The notes beneath the pieces were generated by a model that saw only the letters and a program-made list of their open reading frames with translations, made no database searches and was not told the DNA's origin. From Capitulum mitella (taxonomy: Eukaryota; Arthropoda; Thecostraca; Pollicipedomorpha; Pollicipedidae), in assembly GCA_030062745.1 (NCBI GenBank), contig CP099850.1, positions 7,254,001 through 7,318,000 of the forward strand: DNA of 64,000 bases, read 5' to 3'. How positions within the stretch are numbered: the stretch's first letter is position 1; each line of letters opens with the position of its first letter. Made by a program: the position numbers and the translations under genes. Positions 13,050-25,625 of this stretch are shown piece by piece.

Positions 13050-13765
13050 TTCTATCCAATAACCGTCGGTCTCGCTGCCGCCAGTGCCGGCGAAGGTCGT
13101 CGGCACCGACGAAGCCGGTGCTCTCATTAGGCCGGCGCGCGTCCGCCGCCCCGCCTCTCCTAATTAAGTCCCCAGTAGACGGACATAACCCGGCCGCCGC
13201 CTCGTGACGTCATTTTCATTTCGTGACGTCAGCGCGGGCCCTTGTTGCCCGGTGGCGGCGTCTCTCAATGATAACTGGGCGCTAATGAGCGGCGCCGTAA
13301 TTTGGCGCCGGGCTCGGCCGGCGGCGGCCGCGTCGGCTCGGCCTGCGTTAATCTGCATAGTTGGGCGGCGGCCGCGACGGAGAGGAGTGCTAACGAAGCG
13401 CGCTCCAGCAGGCGGCCGTCGGACGTGGTGTCCACGCCCGCCGGCGGACGCGGTCCAGCGCCGCGTGAGCCGTGAGATCCGTGAGCGCGTGGCGGCCGGA
13501 GCCGGTGAGTAGCGCGCCGCCCGTCGCCGCCGACGCGAAGCGCCGTCGGGCGGGGAGATCGTTATCTGCCGGCTCGGCTGGCGCGGCCGTCGGGCGCGGC
13601 GGGTGGAAGCGTGCGGGGGCCGGGGCCGGCGGCCGGTCTGCCTCTGCGGCCCGGCCCGGGCAGCGGCGCCTGCCCGGCCGGCTGCCTCTGCCCGTGCAGC
13701 CGGCGTCCCGGCGGTGGGTCCGCTGCCCCGCCGCCTGAAGCCGCTCGTCTGGTCGGGAAACACGC
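13050..13765 (+). promoter_or_regulatory. CpG island with paired CRE sites and a splice donor
   Basis: A very GC-rich block. Two perfect CRE palindromes TGACGTCA lie at 13205-13212 and 13224-13231, 19 bp apart start to start, in the form bound by CREB/ATF-type bZIP dimers in animals. About 275 bp downstream is a strong 5' splice site, GCCG|GTGAGT, with GT at 13505-13506. This order suggests a plus-strand promoter and a (probably non-coding) first exon ending at 13504. No downstream partner exon was found. The 204-codon minus-strand frame here is low-complexity Arg/Ala/Pro and is a composition artefact. Confidence 0.5.
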
Positions 13766-13769
13766 CGCG

Positions 13770-14960
13770 TTCGCTCACGGTGTTCCAACCTCATGTAGAC
13801 TCACCGTACAAACGCGTGTGGCAGGCGAGGGCACACGGCTTAAGGTTATCCCTGAAACCCCTCCTATTCGGGTACCCATTTTGTTGTAGCTTCACCGTCG
13901 TTCTCTGCGCCGTTGTTCTAGACGAATATGTGACATCAGGACTTTTTGAACTGAACCCTTAAAAGATTCTTTTGCCCCAACCAGTGTGTACTCTTTTCCC
14001 CTTGATAATGCGGTACGGATGCATTGGCGAATCCAGAAAATGACCCGGAATTCATAGAGGCATGATAAAAGGACCTTAAAAAGGAAATGAAGTAATGCGC
14101 ACGTAATCGCATACTTGTAAGAATGAAATTTTTCAGAACTGTTTTCTTAATTCGCATCGAAGTCTCCATAGCAAGGCTGTCAAAACGTTTCCATTAATAC
14201 TTTGACGACTTACGTGGGTTTTAACATGACCAAAACAAGGATGAAGTTGCGCTGAAGTGCGTGCATACAATATTTATTATTTGCAGTTGGAAATAAAGGG
14301 AGTTTGTATCAAATAGTTCGGTCTATTTTGCTTCATTGGTCCTACCAAGAGCAAATAAACCACAGCATTTTTTAAAGTAATCCCACTTACTTCCCGGCCA
14401 TATAGGATTAGCTGTGTCCGATGTTCTATGGTGAACACCGTTCGCAGGCATTTAATCAGTTCATATCTACCGTGAACGGAATTAGAATTAATAGGGCCAC
14501 TGCAGAAATTCCTGGCATCAGAAACGGAATTTCTAATCATGCAAATTGTACCAACAGTTTTGCGTGCAAAGACAGAATTGCTGCCTTTTTTGTCCACCTG
14601 CACAAACTTAAGCACGAAACGCATGCAAAAGTGAACCTAAATGTAGGCAAGAAGCCGAAATGAAAAAGTGAATTCATTGTAGTGAAATCTGCTATGGAAT
14701 ATTTATTAATGTAACGGATGGAACTTTATTCAGTGCATAGAAACGGAACAATTACGGGCCATGCTGAACATGTGAAAAAGTGTTTCGCCTTGAAAAACAC
14801 GTGCACCATCGGTGCATGGAGCAATTTGCAATGCACGTATTCTGCTTATCGCAGAGCAATAACAGGGAAGGCCCGAAAGTAGCGTCCCTTTCGCAGGTGG
14901 GACGTTTCGTTAATCTCGCAACACACGTTTCAGGGCGGGCGCTGGCCGATCGTCGTCACG
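13770..14960. other. Spacer without recognisable gene
   Basis: AT-balanced sequence with short frames only. An octamer ATGCAAAT lies at 14539-14546. Overlapping 80- and 115-codon frames around 14277-14663 lie on opposite strands and carry no motif. Confidence 0.5.
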
Positions 14961-14984
14961 CCTCTCATGTCCTAGAGCTTTGCC

Positions 14985-15540
14985 GGATTCAGATCGTGCC
15001 GGTGTCGGCCGAATGTGACGGGAGCCGTCTGTGACCGGCCCGGGCCGCCGCCGCCGGCCCCGGCGGCAGGGACGCCGCCGGCTGGCCAGAACAGGTTTCT
15101 ATTCAAATGAGCGCCGGCCGGGGCGTCCGCGGCGAGCCAACCCTTTGGCGCCGCTGAATAGAGGTGCCCTGATTATGCATTCACGGGCCGGCTGCATGAC
15201 CGGCGAACGGGCGTCGTGTGGACGGAGCCGGGGACGCCGCCGCCGCCGCCAGTCGTTCGCACGGCCACGGCCCGCCGAGGTGATGTTCTGATATCGCGCA
15301 TACGCAGAGAATGCCCGGTGAGAAATATGCAAATGTTCGGAATGCGAAGAAATTGGCCGGCTTTGTGAGTGGAAGTGTTTGTGATTGTGGACGCGTTTTG
15401 CGAGTGATTTACGGCGCGTCGCCGCCGGCGCGTGGGACTCGCGGCGCCGAAATCCCCGAGGCGATGCTCAGGACGCCGGCGCGGGCACGGACGGGTAATG
15501 TCGGCTGTGTGATACCCTCGTGACGCGTCCCCGCGCCACT
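14985..15540. promoter_or_regulatory. CpG-island-like GC-rich block
   Basis: A GC-rich island interrupted by short AT-rich motifs such as ATTCAAATGAG and GATTATGCATTC. An octamer ATGCAAAT is at 15327-15334. Such a mixture of GC-rich matrix and homeodomain/POU-like AT words fits a regulatory element better than an exon. No consensus splice donor was noticed. Confidence 0.4.
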
Positions 15541-17685
15541 TCTTCATGATGGTGGGACATTTATGACATTCACCCCGGGCGAGGCTGTTTTGGGCGTGAT
15601 AAATTATCGTCTGGCTTCCTGTCACACCGTTTCAACCGTGGAGTGAATAAAAGATCCGGCGTCTCCTTAGCGTTTCCTGATGATAAATGACGAAAACAGA
15701 GAGTCTATTAATATACCTGGCATGGGCACCTGTAACCAATCACATCGAGCAATTATCATTTTGATTTATGTTCCCTCTTAGGTGGGGTCACGATATTAAT
15801 TTCGCTCTTGGCTGCGCTACCCCCGAAAAAAAACGGTAAAAGATGAATCAGGGATAGTTATCATTTGTGGCGCCGGTTACGATCAGCGTACGGGCCGCTC
15901 TATGATGTGGCTCAGAGAGGGTGAACTGAGAGCGTGATAACGGTCATCTCTCGCTCAGAATACGTTTTTCGGCTCTTAGATAAAACGGCTAAATGTCCAT
16001 CGTGTTGGACCAAAGGGCACGTTCGAGAAGATTGACCCGTAAGACACCTTGTAGAACGCATGACGAGCGTGCCCTGCTGTTGTCTGGAAATTTAGATGCA
16101 CGCGCCTTAAATGTGGCTGGGACGTTATTTTCTGTTACTCATTTCGTACCGTAAGCAGATGCTTACCATTCGATTCCGAAATGATGCACGTGACCAAGGA
16201 GTTGCCAGCTGAAGCCTCACCCGTGCCCGAGTTGTTGAGCACTTTCGAAGGCGCAGGAAAATGTCAGCGAGTAAAAACTTTGCCCCGGAATAATCTGTGG
16301 ACAAAAAGTAGGCATACCGTTTAGGTCGGGCGTCTCGCGTTCACTTCTCTTTTTGTTTGTTGAAGTAAGTCTTTCAACTAGCTCAGTGAACCGGTCTTGC
16401 CTGTGAAGAAGAAAAACATAAAAGGTTGAAGCTCACGCAAAGAAGCCGCGATTATTTCAGAAACACAAAGGACAGTGCAATGCTGTTAACCGTGTCAAAA
16501 TAGTGCCATTTGCAGCATGTGGTATCCAACGACAACAGCATCTGGTAAGAGCGTTTGTAGAAAAGACGAGGCTTGATCTAACGCGGATACTAGACAAGAT
16601 CGGGAACTTTGTTTTGACGTCCAAGAACATCGCCACTTTCTCCTAGCTTTGGTGCAACAGGCAATGCTTGTTATTTTCAATATTTAGTGCTCTCAGACGC
16701 CAGCTGACAGTAGTGAGCTGCGTGTTGACGGAACTGCCTGACATGCATGTTTGATCCGGACAAAACCCGACACTGTCTGGAACCTTTAGTGCATTTGAGC
16801 TGAACTAAAATGACTCCATTGTCAATCTGCAATGGTCTGCGTGATCCTGTGTGAAAGTATCAAAGCATTTGCAATGAAGGACCTTCCATGGCATTGAAAA
16901 ATATGCACTCAGAAATGACATCAAGGCAGTCTGCGTAGCACACCAGCATTCCCTCGTTTGATATTCACATCGGAATCGGATCGAGTATTGCCCAACCTTG
17001 TTTTGGCAGTCCATGTTGGCCCGCGAGTAATGTCGTATTCCTGTGTTATGCTGCAAGCGGAAGGGAAAGAGAAGGAACCGCAAGGGATATAACTTCAAAC
17101 AATTAACTGCATTTCAAAGCCGGTTGTGAAAGCTTTCAAAGGGGACGTGTAAGCAAACATATTTAACATTTCGGACAGAGGGTGACGTAAAACATGAACG
17201 TCATGCACGACTCACAAGGTGCAACAATATTTTCGTGTTCGGGAGTTGCTTCAGCTGCAACACTAATGAGCACGCCTTCCCAGCCACACGGCGCGCAGCG
17301 CGCGCCCCGCGTCGGGAAAGTCGGCGGCGCGCCGCCATCGTCGCCACCCCTGCCTTCCCATCAAATCAGCATAATTAACAAGCAGCGAGTGTAGGCCAGA
17401 GCGTACGAGTAACGATTAGCGTGTCAGGTTTGGCCCAAAACGAAAAGTTGACAGCAAGGTCATTGCTACGAGAGTAGAAACTATAATAACGGGCTTCCGC
17501 TGCCGACATAATTGCAAAAGGATGCTGTGTTCATGTACGTGCATGCCCATCCATCTACAGAGCATCGCGACAAATACCAAAAAGTCCTCATGCACAGAAC
17601 AATTCGTTCCACAGTCGGGCTGAAACTCATAGCGTTCCGACTCTAAAATTCCAGCCTGGGTAGATTACTGTCGGCTTTCCAATCA
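15541..17685. other. Spacer without recognisable gene
   Basis: Mixed-composition DNA. A short GC-rich patch lies at about 17278-17350. Open frames are at most 97 codons and show nothing recognisable. Confidence 0.5.
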
Positions 17686-17689
17686 CCGG

Positions 17690-18110
17690 CGCCTGCCATA
17701 ACGGCGTTTAACGGCGTAAACGGCCGTCGATGTGGCCGTGCTCCGCGCAGGACTGGTCGTCCCTCCCCCCCGCCACACCTGGACATATCGATTCCGCGCC
17801 CCGCGTGGCCGCGTCGCGCGCTATCGTCGACTTCGACAAACATGGCGGCGACAGGAGCCGCATCGGCGGCGGCGACACGCAGAAAATGGCGCTCCCGGCG
17901 CGGAGGGGTCGCCGAACTCGGCGCCGGATCTGCAGGGGAGACGGCAGCCGGGCAGGGCAGACGGCGCGCTGCCGAGGTGGACATGGGAAACGGCTGCACT
18001 GCGGTGTTGCCGGCGGGCCGCCGGCTGAAGCGAGACGCCGGCACACATGAACGGCGCGAATGGCTTGGAATAAGCCTGCATACAAGGCTCGGCCTCGGGG
18101 CGGAGATCGT
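17690..18110 (+). promoter_or_regulatory. CpG island with YY1-like site
   Basis: A GC-rich block containing AACATGGCGGC at 17839-17849, close to the animal YY1/Pho-type core AANATGGCGGC often found just inside transcribed promoters. The frames overlapping it are low-complexity on both strands. An octamer is just downstream at 18135-18142. Confidence 0.4.
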
Positions 18111-18114
18111 GGGG

Positions 18115-20490
18115 AAAAGGGGGCGAATGGGTAGATGCAAATGTGACCAGACTCACGTCCAAAGGATTATTTCACAGCGAATTTCGACCACGTTGTGCTG
18201 CGAATCCAATGAAATAAAGTGCAAGGCGGGACCGTTGTCCAGTCCAACAGAGTAGACAGGGATGGATCCTCTGCTTTCCCGCATCGTGGCGGAGCCGATG
18301 CACACTTGAAATTCATCACCGAATTGCCAGAGCAAGGGGTGTAGAATTGGGCACATGGACATACACGGAGGTGCGGCACGCATATACCGTCACGTCTATG
18401 GGATAGGCCGAGCGACAACTGGACGGAGTGTCGTTGAGTTCGTCCCGTCTCATCGAGTGCCGATACGCATGAAACGCCGCCCGATCGCTCTCTGTTTGAC
18501 CGGGAGAGCGGGTTGCAGCAGTCACAGAGCCTGACGCGCCGTCTGGCAGCGGCTGATGCCGAGTTCGGCAGGACAGAGCCCTAACGCGACGCGCGTCAAG
18601 CCGACGCCGACACCTCGCGGTCGAGACACGCCAGAGGGAGACACGCCAGAGCAGAGCGCCGGACAGTAAACCGGGTCTCAGCGGAAGGCGAAAATGAGTA
18701 CCTGAAACGGAAACCGGACCACGTGCGTACGGTTCGCCTGCTTCGCAGATTAACTAGTCTGCGTGACACAGCTCTCGTCTCAGTGGAGGTGATGTCACTC
18801 GTTTGCGTAAAGCGCCGTTCTAGTACGAGGAGAGTATTCGAGTCGGCATAGAAGTGTTTTTGGTTTAGCAGAGCACGAGAGGGTACTGTGACAACAACCT
18901 TATCGTCTTGCGACAGTCTGGTGCACAGCAGCTAAAAGTTTGTTTTCTGTAAACAACTTCCAGCGGAACAATCACGGCGAACTGTGAACTGTGTTGAGAG
19001 AAAAACAGTTTTATCTCGTTTCACGCTGTGCAGCGGTATTTGGCGTAACTACACTACAAGTCCATAAATGAATACGAAAACTGTAGGCGCAGCTTTGAAT
19101 CTTATGTCATCTCTATTGCAGTCTATTTTCATCTCTATCGCTGTCCGATAAACGAAATAAATAGGTAATGAACCAGCCAAGTGCTCCTTTTTGAGGAAAC
19201 TGACAGCCAAGATCAGGCGAGGAAAGGATTTTGGAGTAAGGTTGCCCTTAATTCCATTTCTTCGATGTTACGGATGACTTCCGCTAGCCCTACACGATTT
19301 AGTTTCTTATCCACCATATAACACGTAAGCAAGCACTCCACAAGATCGTGGCAATTACGTGTCAAGAGTTACGGTCGAGTAAAACGACATACGGGTACAA
19401 CAAACGCGGTAGAAGAGGGAGAAACTCACCCACTCCACAAGCATGCCAGCCTTGGCACGTTTCAAGCTGATCAAGTCACGTTTCAAGGCAAGTTTCAGGC
19501 TGTTCAGAATCAGCCATGTCACCGTCTCCGACAGACCATAATCAGTCTGTGGACGACAGCTAGCCGGCGGAACGTTGTTTGGTAGCCAGGCGTCGGACAA
19601 GGGGACGCAGCGAGCGGCCGTGTCGGGAGGCTCGCTCATGACAGCGTGCGTCAACACGCCTCCGCAAGGTTCAGGTAAGGTTCACAGGCTCTTCAAGCAT
19701 CTGGACGCTGAAGAGGACACAACGCTGACAAGCTGTGCGTCGCACAGCTGGCGAGGCTGAAAGACTCGCAGGTTACGTTGCGCGTCACGTAATGGAATTT
19801 ACAACAGCCGGAAATAATTCTTGTGATAAAATTAAGTATCTTGGAGAGAATTTCACTGCATTTCTTATCTGCAACTCACTCAGATTATCCCTTAAAACAA
19901 GAGCGACACCAGCTCACGCTGACTGGAGGGATTCCCTGGTAATTTGTCTGCTGCCGAGAAGAATGCCGTACTCCCAAGGAATTTTACTGCATTTTTAATT
20001 GCAACCCACTGATTATCCCTTAAAACAAGAGCAACACCAGCTGTCACTAATTGTTTTAATTAGCACTGATATGTCGAGCCGCGCGTTATATGCCAGGCAG
20101 GTACACTGGAAACCACGTGCAAACGTGTTTAAGTTGACGATAGCGTCTCGTGATTCTGTACAGTCAATTGCCTTTCAGCGCAAAAAAGTATTGAGACTAA
20201 GGAAAGCCATCCTTATTAACCATTCACGAACGCAAGGGCATAGTCGATGGTTGCTATAGTTTTTCTGATGGCTTGAGCTGTCGTCCGAATGGTCTGACGT
20301 GAGCATAGAACACCACTACAATCGTACAAAACTGAGCGAGCAGTGATAGAGCATTATTGGACGTCCTCCAGAAGTTGGTGGAGAATGCCGCAAGTCACCG
20401 ATGCTGATAATAGCCGTGTTAACACTAACGTACATAATACCATCTCCGCCTAACCTCCCAAATTTGACAAGCGCACGGCTCTCCGCTCGT
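18115..20490. other. Spacer with moderately GC-rich patch and a local duplication
   Basis: A moderately GC-rich patch at about 18470-18680 contains a tandem pair of GAGACACGCCAGAG at about 18622-18650. A consensus donor CAG|GTAAGG occurs at 19675 after a short open segment starting with an ATG near 19638, but no acceptor or homology supports a gene. A direct duplication at 19849-20042 is listed separately. Confidence 0.45.
19849..20042. repeat. Direct duplication of about 65 bp
   Basis: A segment at 19849-19914 reappears at 19980-20042 in the same orientation with a few differences and small indels. The shared core includes GATTATCCCTTAAAACAAGA followed by GCRACACCAGCT. About 65 bp separate the copies. 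I infer a tandem-type duplication, not a mobile element, because no terminal repeats or target duplications are visible. Confidence 0.85.
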
Positions 20491-20499
20491 CCGTCCCAG

Positions 20500-21230
20500 A
20501 GCAAGCTCAAAAGCGCGCATCCCATTCAGGCGGACCCTCAGCCCCCTCCCCTAACCCCGTTCCCGCCGCTGTACGCGACGAGCCGGCGGAGCGCTGTTTT
20601 CACAGTGGTGCGCGCCGGTCGGACCCCTTCGGCCGTCACCCGTCGGCTCCGCCGCACCATTGTCCGCAGTTTGCACACGGCCGCGTATGCAGATGGGGTC
20701 GGGCCGAGTTTTTTGCATACGGTGCCCGATTACGGGCCAGCCGGCTGCCGGGCCGCGAGGCGCCGGCCGGGGGCGGAGCCTCGTCCGTGACGTCACTGCA
20801 ACGCGCCGCCGACGCCGGCCGGCCGGACGGTTTTTGAGAAATCGCGCCAAGACGGCCTGGCCGGCAGGATCGCCGTCACGTTCCTGCCGCGGCCAGGGCT
20901 CCTCCGACTCCGGAGATCGTCGGCGGCGGCGGACAGCGGCCCACCGGCCGCCAACGGAGACCATCGGGTCCCGGGCGACCGGCTCAGGTGAGTCCCCACC
21001 GGCGGCTGCCGAGCCGGCGGCGACAGGTGCTGAGACGGCGGCGCGGCGCCACCGCTCGCCGCCGCACCTGCCGCGCCGCGCCGTTTTTGCCGCCGCGCCG
21101 CTGCCGCGTAATTATGCGCTGCGTTCCGTTCGTCTCCTGTTAACAAGGCGTTAACGCTGGCCAGTCTACCGGCCGGCCGCTCGGCCCTACGGCCGCTGCG
21201 CAGCCGGCGCCGGGACTTTTTGTGTCGTTT
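20500..21230 (+). promoter_or_regulatory. CpG island with CRE and consensus splice donor
   Basis: A GC-rich island with a CRE palindrome TGACGTCA at 20788-20795. A textbook 5' splice site, GGCTCAG|GTGAGT, follows with GT at 20998-20999, 203 bp after the end of the CRE. This matches the architecture of the islands at 13.2 and 40.8 kb. I infer a plus-strand promoter with a first exon ending at 20997. Open frames of 137-177 codons on both strands are Arg/Ala/Pro-rich composition artefacts. Confidence 0.5.
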
Positions 21231-22531
21231 TTTTACGCTGCTGACGGCGTCCTCCTCCAGCGTACATTCTAGCTCAGCACATGATAGTCCGGCAGCTCGG
21301 CGGACGGGGAATCGTTTTGAGTGCACGATATGGACTGAGAGGCGGTCATTTTGTTTTCATTGCTCCCTCGGTGGTGGAAATGGCTCGGTAGTGATTTCCT
21401 TCATTTAGCTGAGAGCTTCGCTTTGGCAGAAAATTAATCGGCTGTCATGATCGCACTCCGATATCGGCTGAGTAAACTCAGGGTGGCGTAATCGAACTTG
21501 TTAACTTTAGGTGGACATTTGACTTTGAAAGAGGCATAAACAACGGCATAAAAAGCCGTGCTCAGAAGACAGGAGGACTCCCGAGAACAATATTGTTCCC
21601 ATCAGGAATATGAATATGCGTCTACGATCTCATAAAGGGACTGCTCGACCAGTTCCATGTAACGGCCTGCACCAACGTCAGTGCCACCACCACCACTGAA
21701 GCACCAATGGCAATGCAGAGGACCCACATCACATCAGAACGCATCGGTCTCTATACTTTTTGACAGTAAAACAACGACTATGAAAAAAAACATGAGAAAT
21801 GTCGCAAAAACGCAATTCACGGTGTCAATGGAAGTCGAAATATTGATTAGAGAGTCCATTGTCTCTCTAGCCGACACAGCTTCTGGCTGTTTATATCTTC
21901 CCGATGGTGTATGCGGATCCCAGGGACTGAAACGTAGGGTATGTTTAATGTGTCATCTCTCCTGGATCAAATGTCATGTCAAGGAGTGGCTTCAGTTGCC
22001 TTCTTGTGCTTCATGACACCTACTTAGCGGTAATTAGTGACGATACATGGTTGGTCGAAGGCAGGCAAACGCTCCTTACGAGTCAACATTTTTCGAGCTG
22101 TAGAGCCGAAGAAGAGATGAAATTTGCTGGCTTCATCAGGTTGCCCTTCCCCAGTTTTGATTATCCCGCTCATGACAGTACCATGAGTGCTGATGCATAG
22201 TTCGGATTGCTTTGAGTTTTATACCGCGTGTGATAAATGTCCGTAAGTATTAGCACAGACTAAGCACAGACGTAAGGGCCATGAAAAGTTAGGGATGACT
22301 GACAAAGGCGAAGCTAGAGTACATATTTTCCATGCAACGCCGTGAGCCCAATGTAAAAAAACACGTAGTTGCGGACTGCACACTAGCCAGCCAGTTACTG
22401 TCGGGTTACCACTGCAGAAAAGGTACTGCGTTTCGCTGTCTTTCCAAGAGAAATGCGACTGTCACTGTTAATGAGGCAGACCAGGGAATAAGAAATCTTT
22501 AACATTCGTGCAAACGTATGTTGTACATTAC

Positions 22532-22660
22532 AACCACCGGCGCAACCAAACGGGGGCTCGTGGGCCTGCCATTTTGTGGAAACCATTGCATATCGTCTTC
22601 CCAACAGGCGGTTTTCGTATGACTTCAGTTCGCACTGAGCTCCTTCCCCCCTCCCAAGAA
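22532..22660 (+). repeat. Dispersed repeat, copy 1
   Basis: Shares with 23683-23830, in the same orientation, a stretch that includes CCATTGCATATCGTC, a CAGGC... segment and TTTTCGTATGA followed by TTC(A/G)GTTC. The two are clearly homologous but diverged by substitutions and indels. Family identity is unknown. Copy 1 lacks the long G run of copy 2. Confidence 0.8.
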
Positions 22661-23682
22661 GATCCTGAGTGTCCCTGATTGCAACCCGTACCTGCCATCA
22701 ACAGTTAGATCCAAATGTTACGTGTTGAATGTTCAGGTCCTTGATGCTGCATGGGTTCAGCAGAATTTCATGTACTCGATTCATTTCGGTTTTTGTTTTA
22801 CCCATATTTTGAACTTCTTTCATTGTTTAAACATAAAATTTCCGCCCAAAAGCATCCTGCGCTCCTTTTCTTCAATTTACAAGCAGTTCTAAGTCAGATC
22901 GCCTGCGTTTTATCTTGTGATCCTGGCATAGGTGCGGTTTTGGCCACTAGCAACATCAGCGGACCACCGGCAGGACTGCTCTTTTTTAAAAGGCGAGTCG
23001 CGTGGTTGTCGGATGTGCGACCCGGACACAGGCGCGCAGCCACGATTTTCTTGAGTGAATATTAAATTTTGTCATATGCCACTGGCATGTGGCAAAAAGT
23101 ATAGGAAAAGGCAACAATTTTATGCAATGTGTCCCATATTCAACGCACAGGAAAACATATAATGTTTGTCTTAGCAACATATAAATGATCGCTGCTACAT
23201 ATTCGTGCTTAATCGCCATATATCTAATGAAGACAGCTTGGCTCAGGGGGGTCATGGCCCCCATGGCCCCCGTTGACTACGTCCCTGCCTGGGCAATTGA
23301 CAAGATTTATGGGTAAAAGTTCTCATGGCTGGTGAGAATCTCATCACAGTGAGAGGCGTAGGCGCAAATTTTGACATTTCTCAAGGATCTGCGAAATCGG
23401 CGACAGTTTTTGAGGAGTTTTATTACCGGGCACAACTACTGATGCAAGTCGTGTATGCTGTACTCCATTTCACGCGGTCGCACCATACGAACCAATCGCA
23501 ACGTGCGATAAATTTGAACCATCTGGCTACCGTACCGGTTGAGGAGTGCATTTCTCCCATCGTGGAACCAATGCAATCATCGCGAATCGCAAGTTGGTTA
23601 TTTCTCTTTTTTGTTATTATTATACTTTAGTTATTTTCGGTTGTGCGTTTCGTTCTAAAGGTAGGTGTTTTTTGGAATTTCA

Positions 23683-23830
23683 CCACAGGCGCAGCCAAAG
23701 GGGGGGGGGGGACGGGTGCCTGGCCCCGCCTTAGGCCGCTTTTTTGTGAAAGCCATTGCATATCGTCCTCCCGGCAGGCAATTTTCGTATGATTTCGGTT
23801 CACACGGAGTTCCGGGCACCCGCTTAAGAA
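23683..23830 (+). repeat. Dispersed repeat, copy 2
   Basis: The second member of the pair starting at 22532. It begins with GGCGCAGCCAAA and a run of about 12 G at 23700-23711, then the shared CCATTGCATATCGTC block. The G-run followed by a CCTGGCCCCG phrase is reminiscent of retroelement 3' regions in marine invertebrates; this is recollection, not a database result. Confidence 0.8.
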
Positions 23831-25059
23831 AAAAATGGCTGCGCCTCTTCATTTCACAGTTTGTAAAAACCTCTTGTTGGAGCGTTGGTGAGATTTTAAG
23901 TTTACACTGATGTAATGTGATCAGCTTGCAAGCCGAACCAATTTGCAAAGTTTTTTATGCGCGTATGTCCAGTAGACAGAAACTCCACATAATAGGTTCT
24001 TGTGCTGAAGGCCGATTCATGAGATGAATTTAATGCTCCATTCGTACCCTAAATGTATACCGTGGCCGTAAAAACCCAGTGTGGGTGATCACATATACAG
24101 GATTTTACTGGATGATATTTCGTGGCCTTGAAACAGATGATTTGAAGAGATATCCGTATTTTATGGATTTCTATTGTTGTATTTCACGTGTGTTTTGAGG
24201 ACTTAGTACTCATGACGTCTGCCTAATTTTCGAAATATAGCCCGGGCTTTAGTGAGTGCAGTCTTGAGCCTAAGATATCCAAGCCAGATGACTGTTAGCT
24301 CCGTCTCGAATTATTCCATAAAATCCTCATGGATGCTTTGGCATTCCTGTCGCCAATTACAGGAGCGGATGTGTGTCTTGCCTGTTTTGTGAATTCTGAG
24401 AGCCATGCGATCAGGTACATCCATCTCTGAAAGCATGGAAGCGCACATACTTTGAGTTAACAAAGAGCTCTTCTCGTGTGACTATGAAGCGGCAGCGGAC
24501 ACCATGTCGTGTCCATCGCCGAGTTCAACTCTAATATTCTGATCCTTAATTGTACGAGAGCGTTGCTTCGCCCGGGTTTCCATATTTTGCATTTCTACTT
24601 GCAAAATCTGCGATTTAGAAGTGGCTCAACAACCCGCTACAGCCGAACCAGCGTCTTCTTGGGACCGAGTTGAAACCGGCTTGCCGGCTCGTTTGCCGTG
24701 GTGTCAGCTCATTTTGGGTGACGGCTGGAAAGTGATAAGATTCTTGCGACGCCCAAAACGGCGAGAACATGAAGGCAACGAAGGTAAATAAGAAGAAAGA
24801 TATTTAATTAATTTATTTTCTAATAAAGAAGTCAGAAGAAAAGATAGCATGTCGGAATTCAGTAAACAAGTGCCGCCAGGTTTCCATCGGCTCCATCACA
24901 GCCTGCGCTCACGACGAAGAACCGAGATAATGAGAGAGCAGTGGAGAAGTACTAGACTGAGCGCTGCGAAAATGCGTAAGCCTCACTGGCATCAGGATCA
25001 GTTTCATGACGGATAATGAGTGCAGCAATGCGGACCTGTTTATCGCGCATAGCATCGGT

Positions 25060-25625
25060 AGCTAAGCACACCTGCTCTGCCCTGCTCCGCGGTGATCAGT
25101 ACCGGCCGGTGTCGAGACGCCTCGTCTCGGTGCGCGCGCGAGGACGACCTGCGTCGCCGGGCCCAGTGACCAGAGGTGGCCGTGTCCGGGCGCAGTTGGG
25201 CGCCTCCCCTCCGGCGGCCGACAGATGGACGACGGTCGGCGGCGTCAAATGGCGGCCGCCGCCGTGGCGGTGACACGGGCCCGCCGTGTGCCGGCCGGCC
25301 GCGCCTGACGGACGGGCGCCGGACACGCGCGGCCGCCGGGCCGATCCGAGCCTGTTGCTGCTGCGGCCGCGCCGGCCTGCCGCCAGCCGGCGGCGCGGCG
25401 GTCGCTGCCAGCAGCTAGTCCTCGGACCGCTCGGGAGGTTTTGGTAAGCGCCGCGGGTCGCGTCTGGGAGGGGTGACGTGAAGCTCGTCCTCGGCGTCGC
25501 ACGGAGAGACCGACACGGCTAGTCGGCTGCGGTGGCAGGCGGTCGGCGACGGCACACCGGAGCGTCCGGCGAGTCGTGGCTCAGGACGACGAACGGTTCG
25601 CTCCGACTCCGAAGTAAAGAACGTT
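25060..25625 (+). promoter_or_regulatory. CpG island with YY1-like site and splice donor
   Basis: A GC-rich block with CAAATGGCGGC at 25246-25256 (YY1-like core) and a possible 5' splice site GGTTTTG|GTAAGC with GT at 25444-25445. The spacing of about 190 bp from motif to donor again fits a promoter plus short first exon on the plus strand. No coding frame is convincing. Confidence 0.42.

Larger units (their letters stand above)
21235..25050. other. Spacer with old dispersed repeats
   Basis: AT-balanced DNA. It includes the dispersed repeat pair described separately, and at 23249-23290 a G-run followed by wording (GGCCCCCATGGCCCCC, then TGACTACGTCCCTGCC) of the kind left by degraded invertebrate retroelements. 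No gene is supported. Confidence 0.5.

Noticed and set aside
13164-13794. 204-codon minus-strand open frame
   Set aside because: Arg/Ala/Pro-rich translation of CpG-dense DNA. The opposite strand is equally open.
19638-19674. Possible first coding exon with donor CAG|GTAAGG
   Set aside because: Only 12 codons from the ATG, with no promoter motif or downstream exon. The donor alone is not enough.
20551-21326. Overlapping 137-, 164- and 177-codon frames on both strands
   Set aside because: All lie in a GC island with few stop codons. The layout with CRE and splice donor fits a promoter better.
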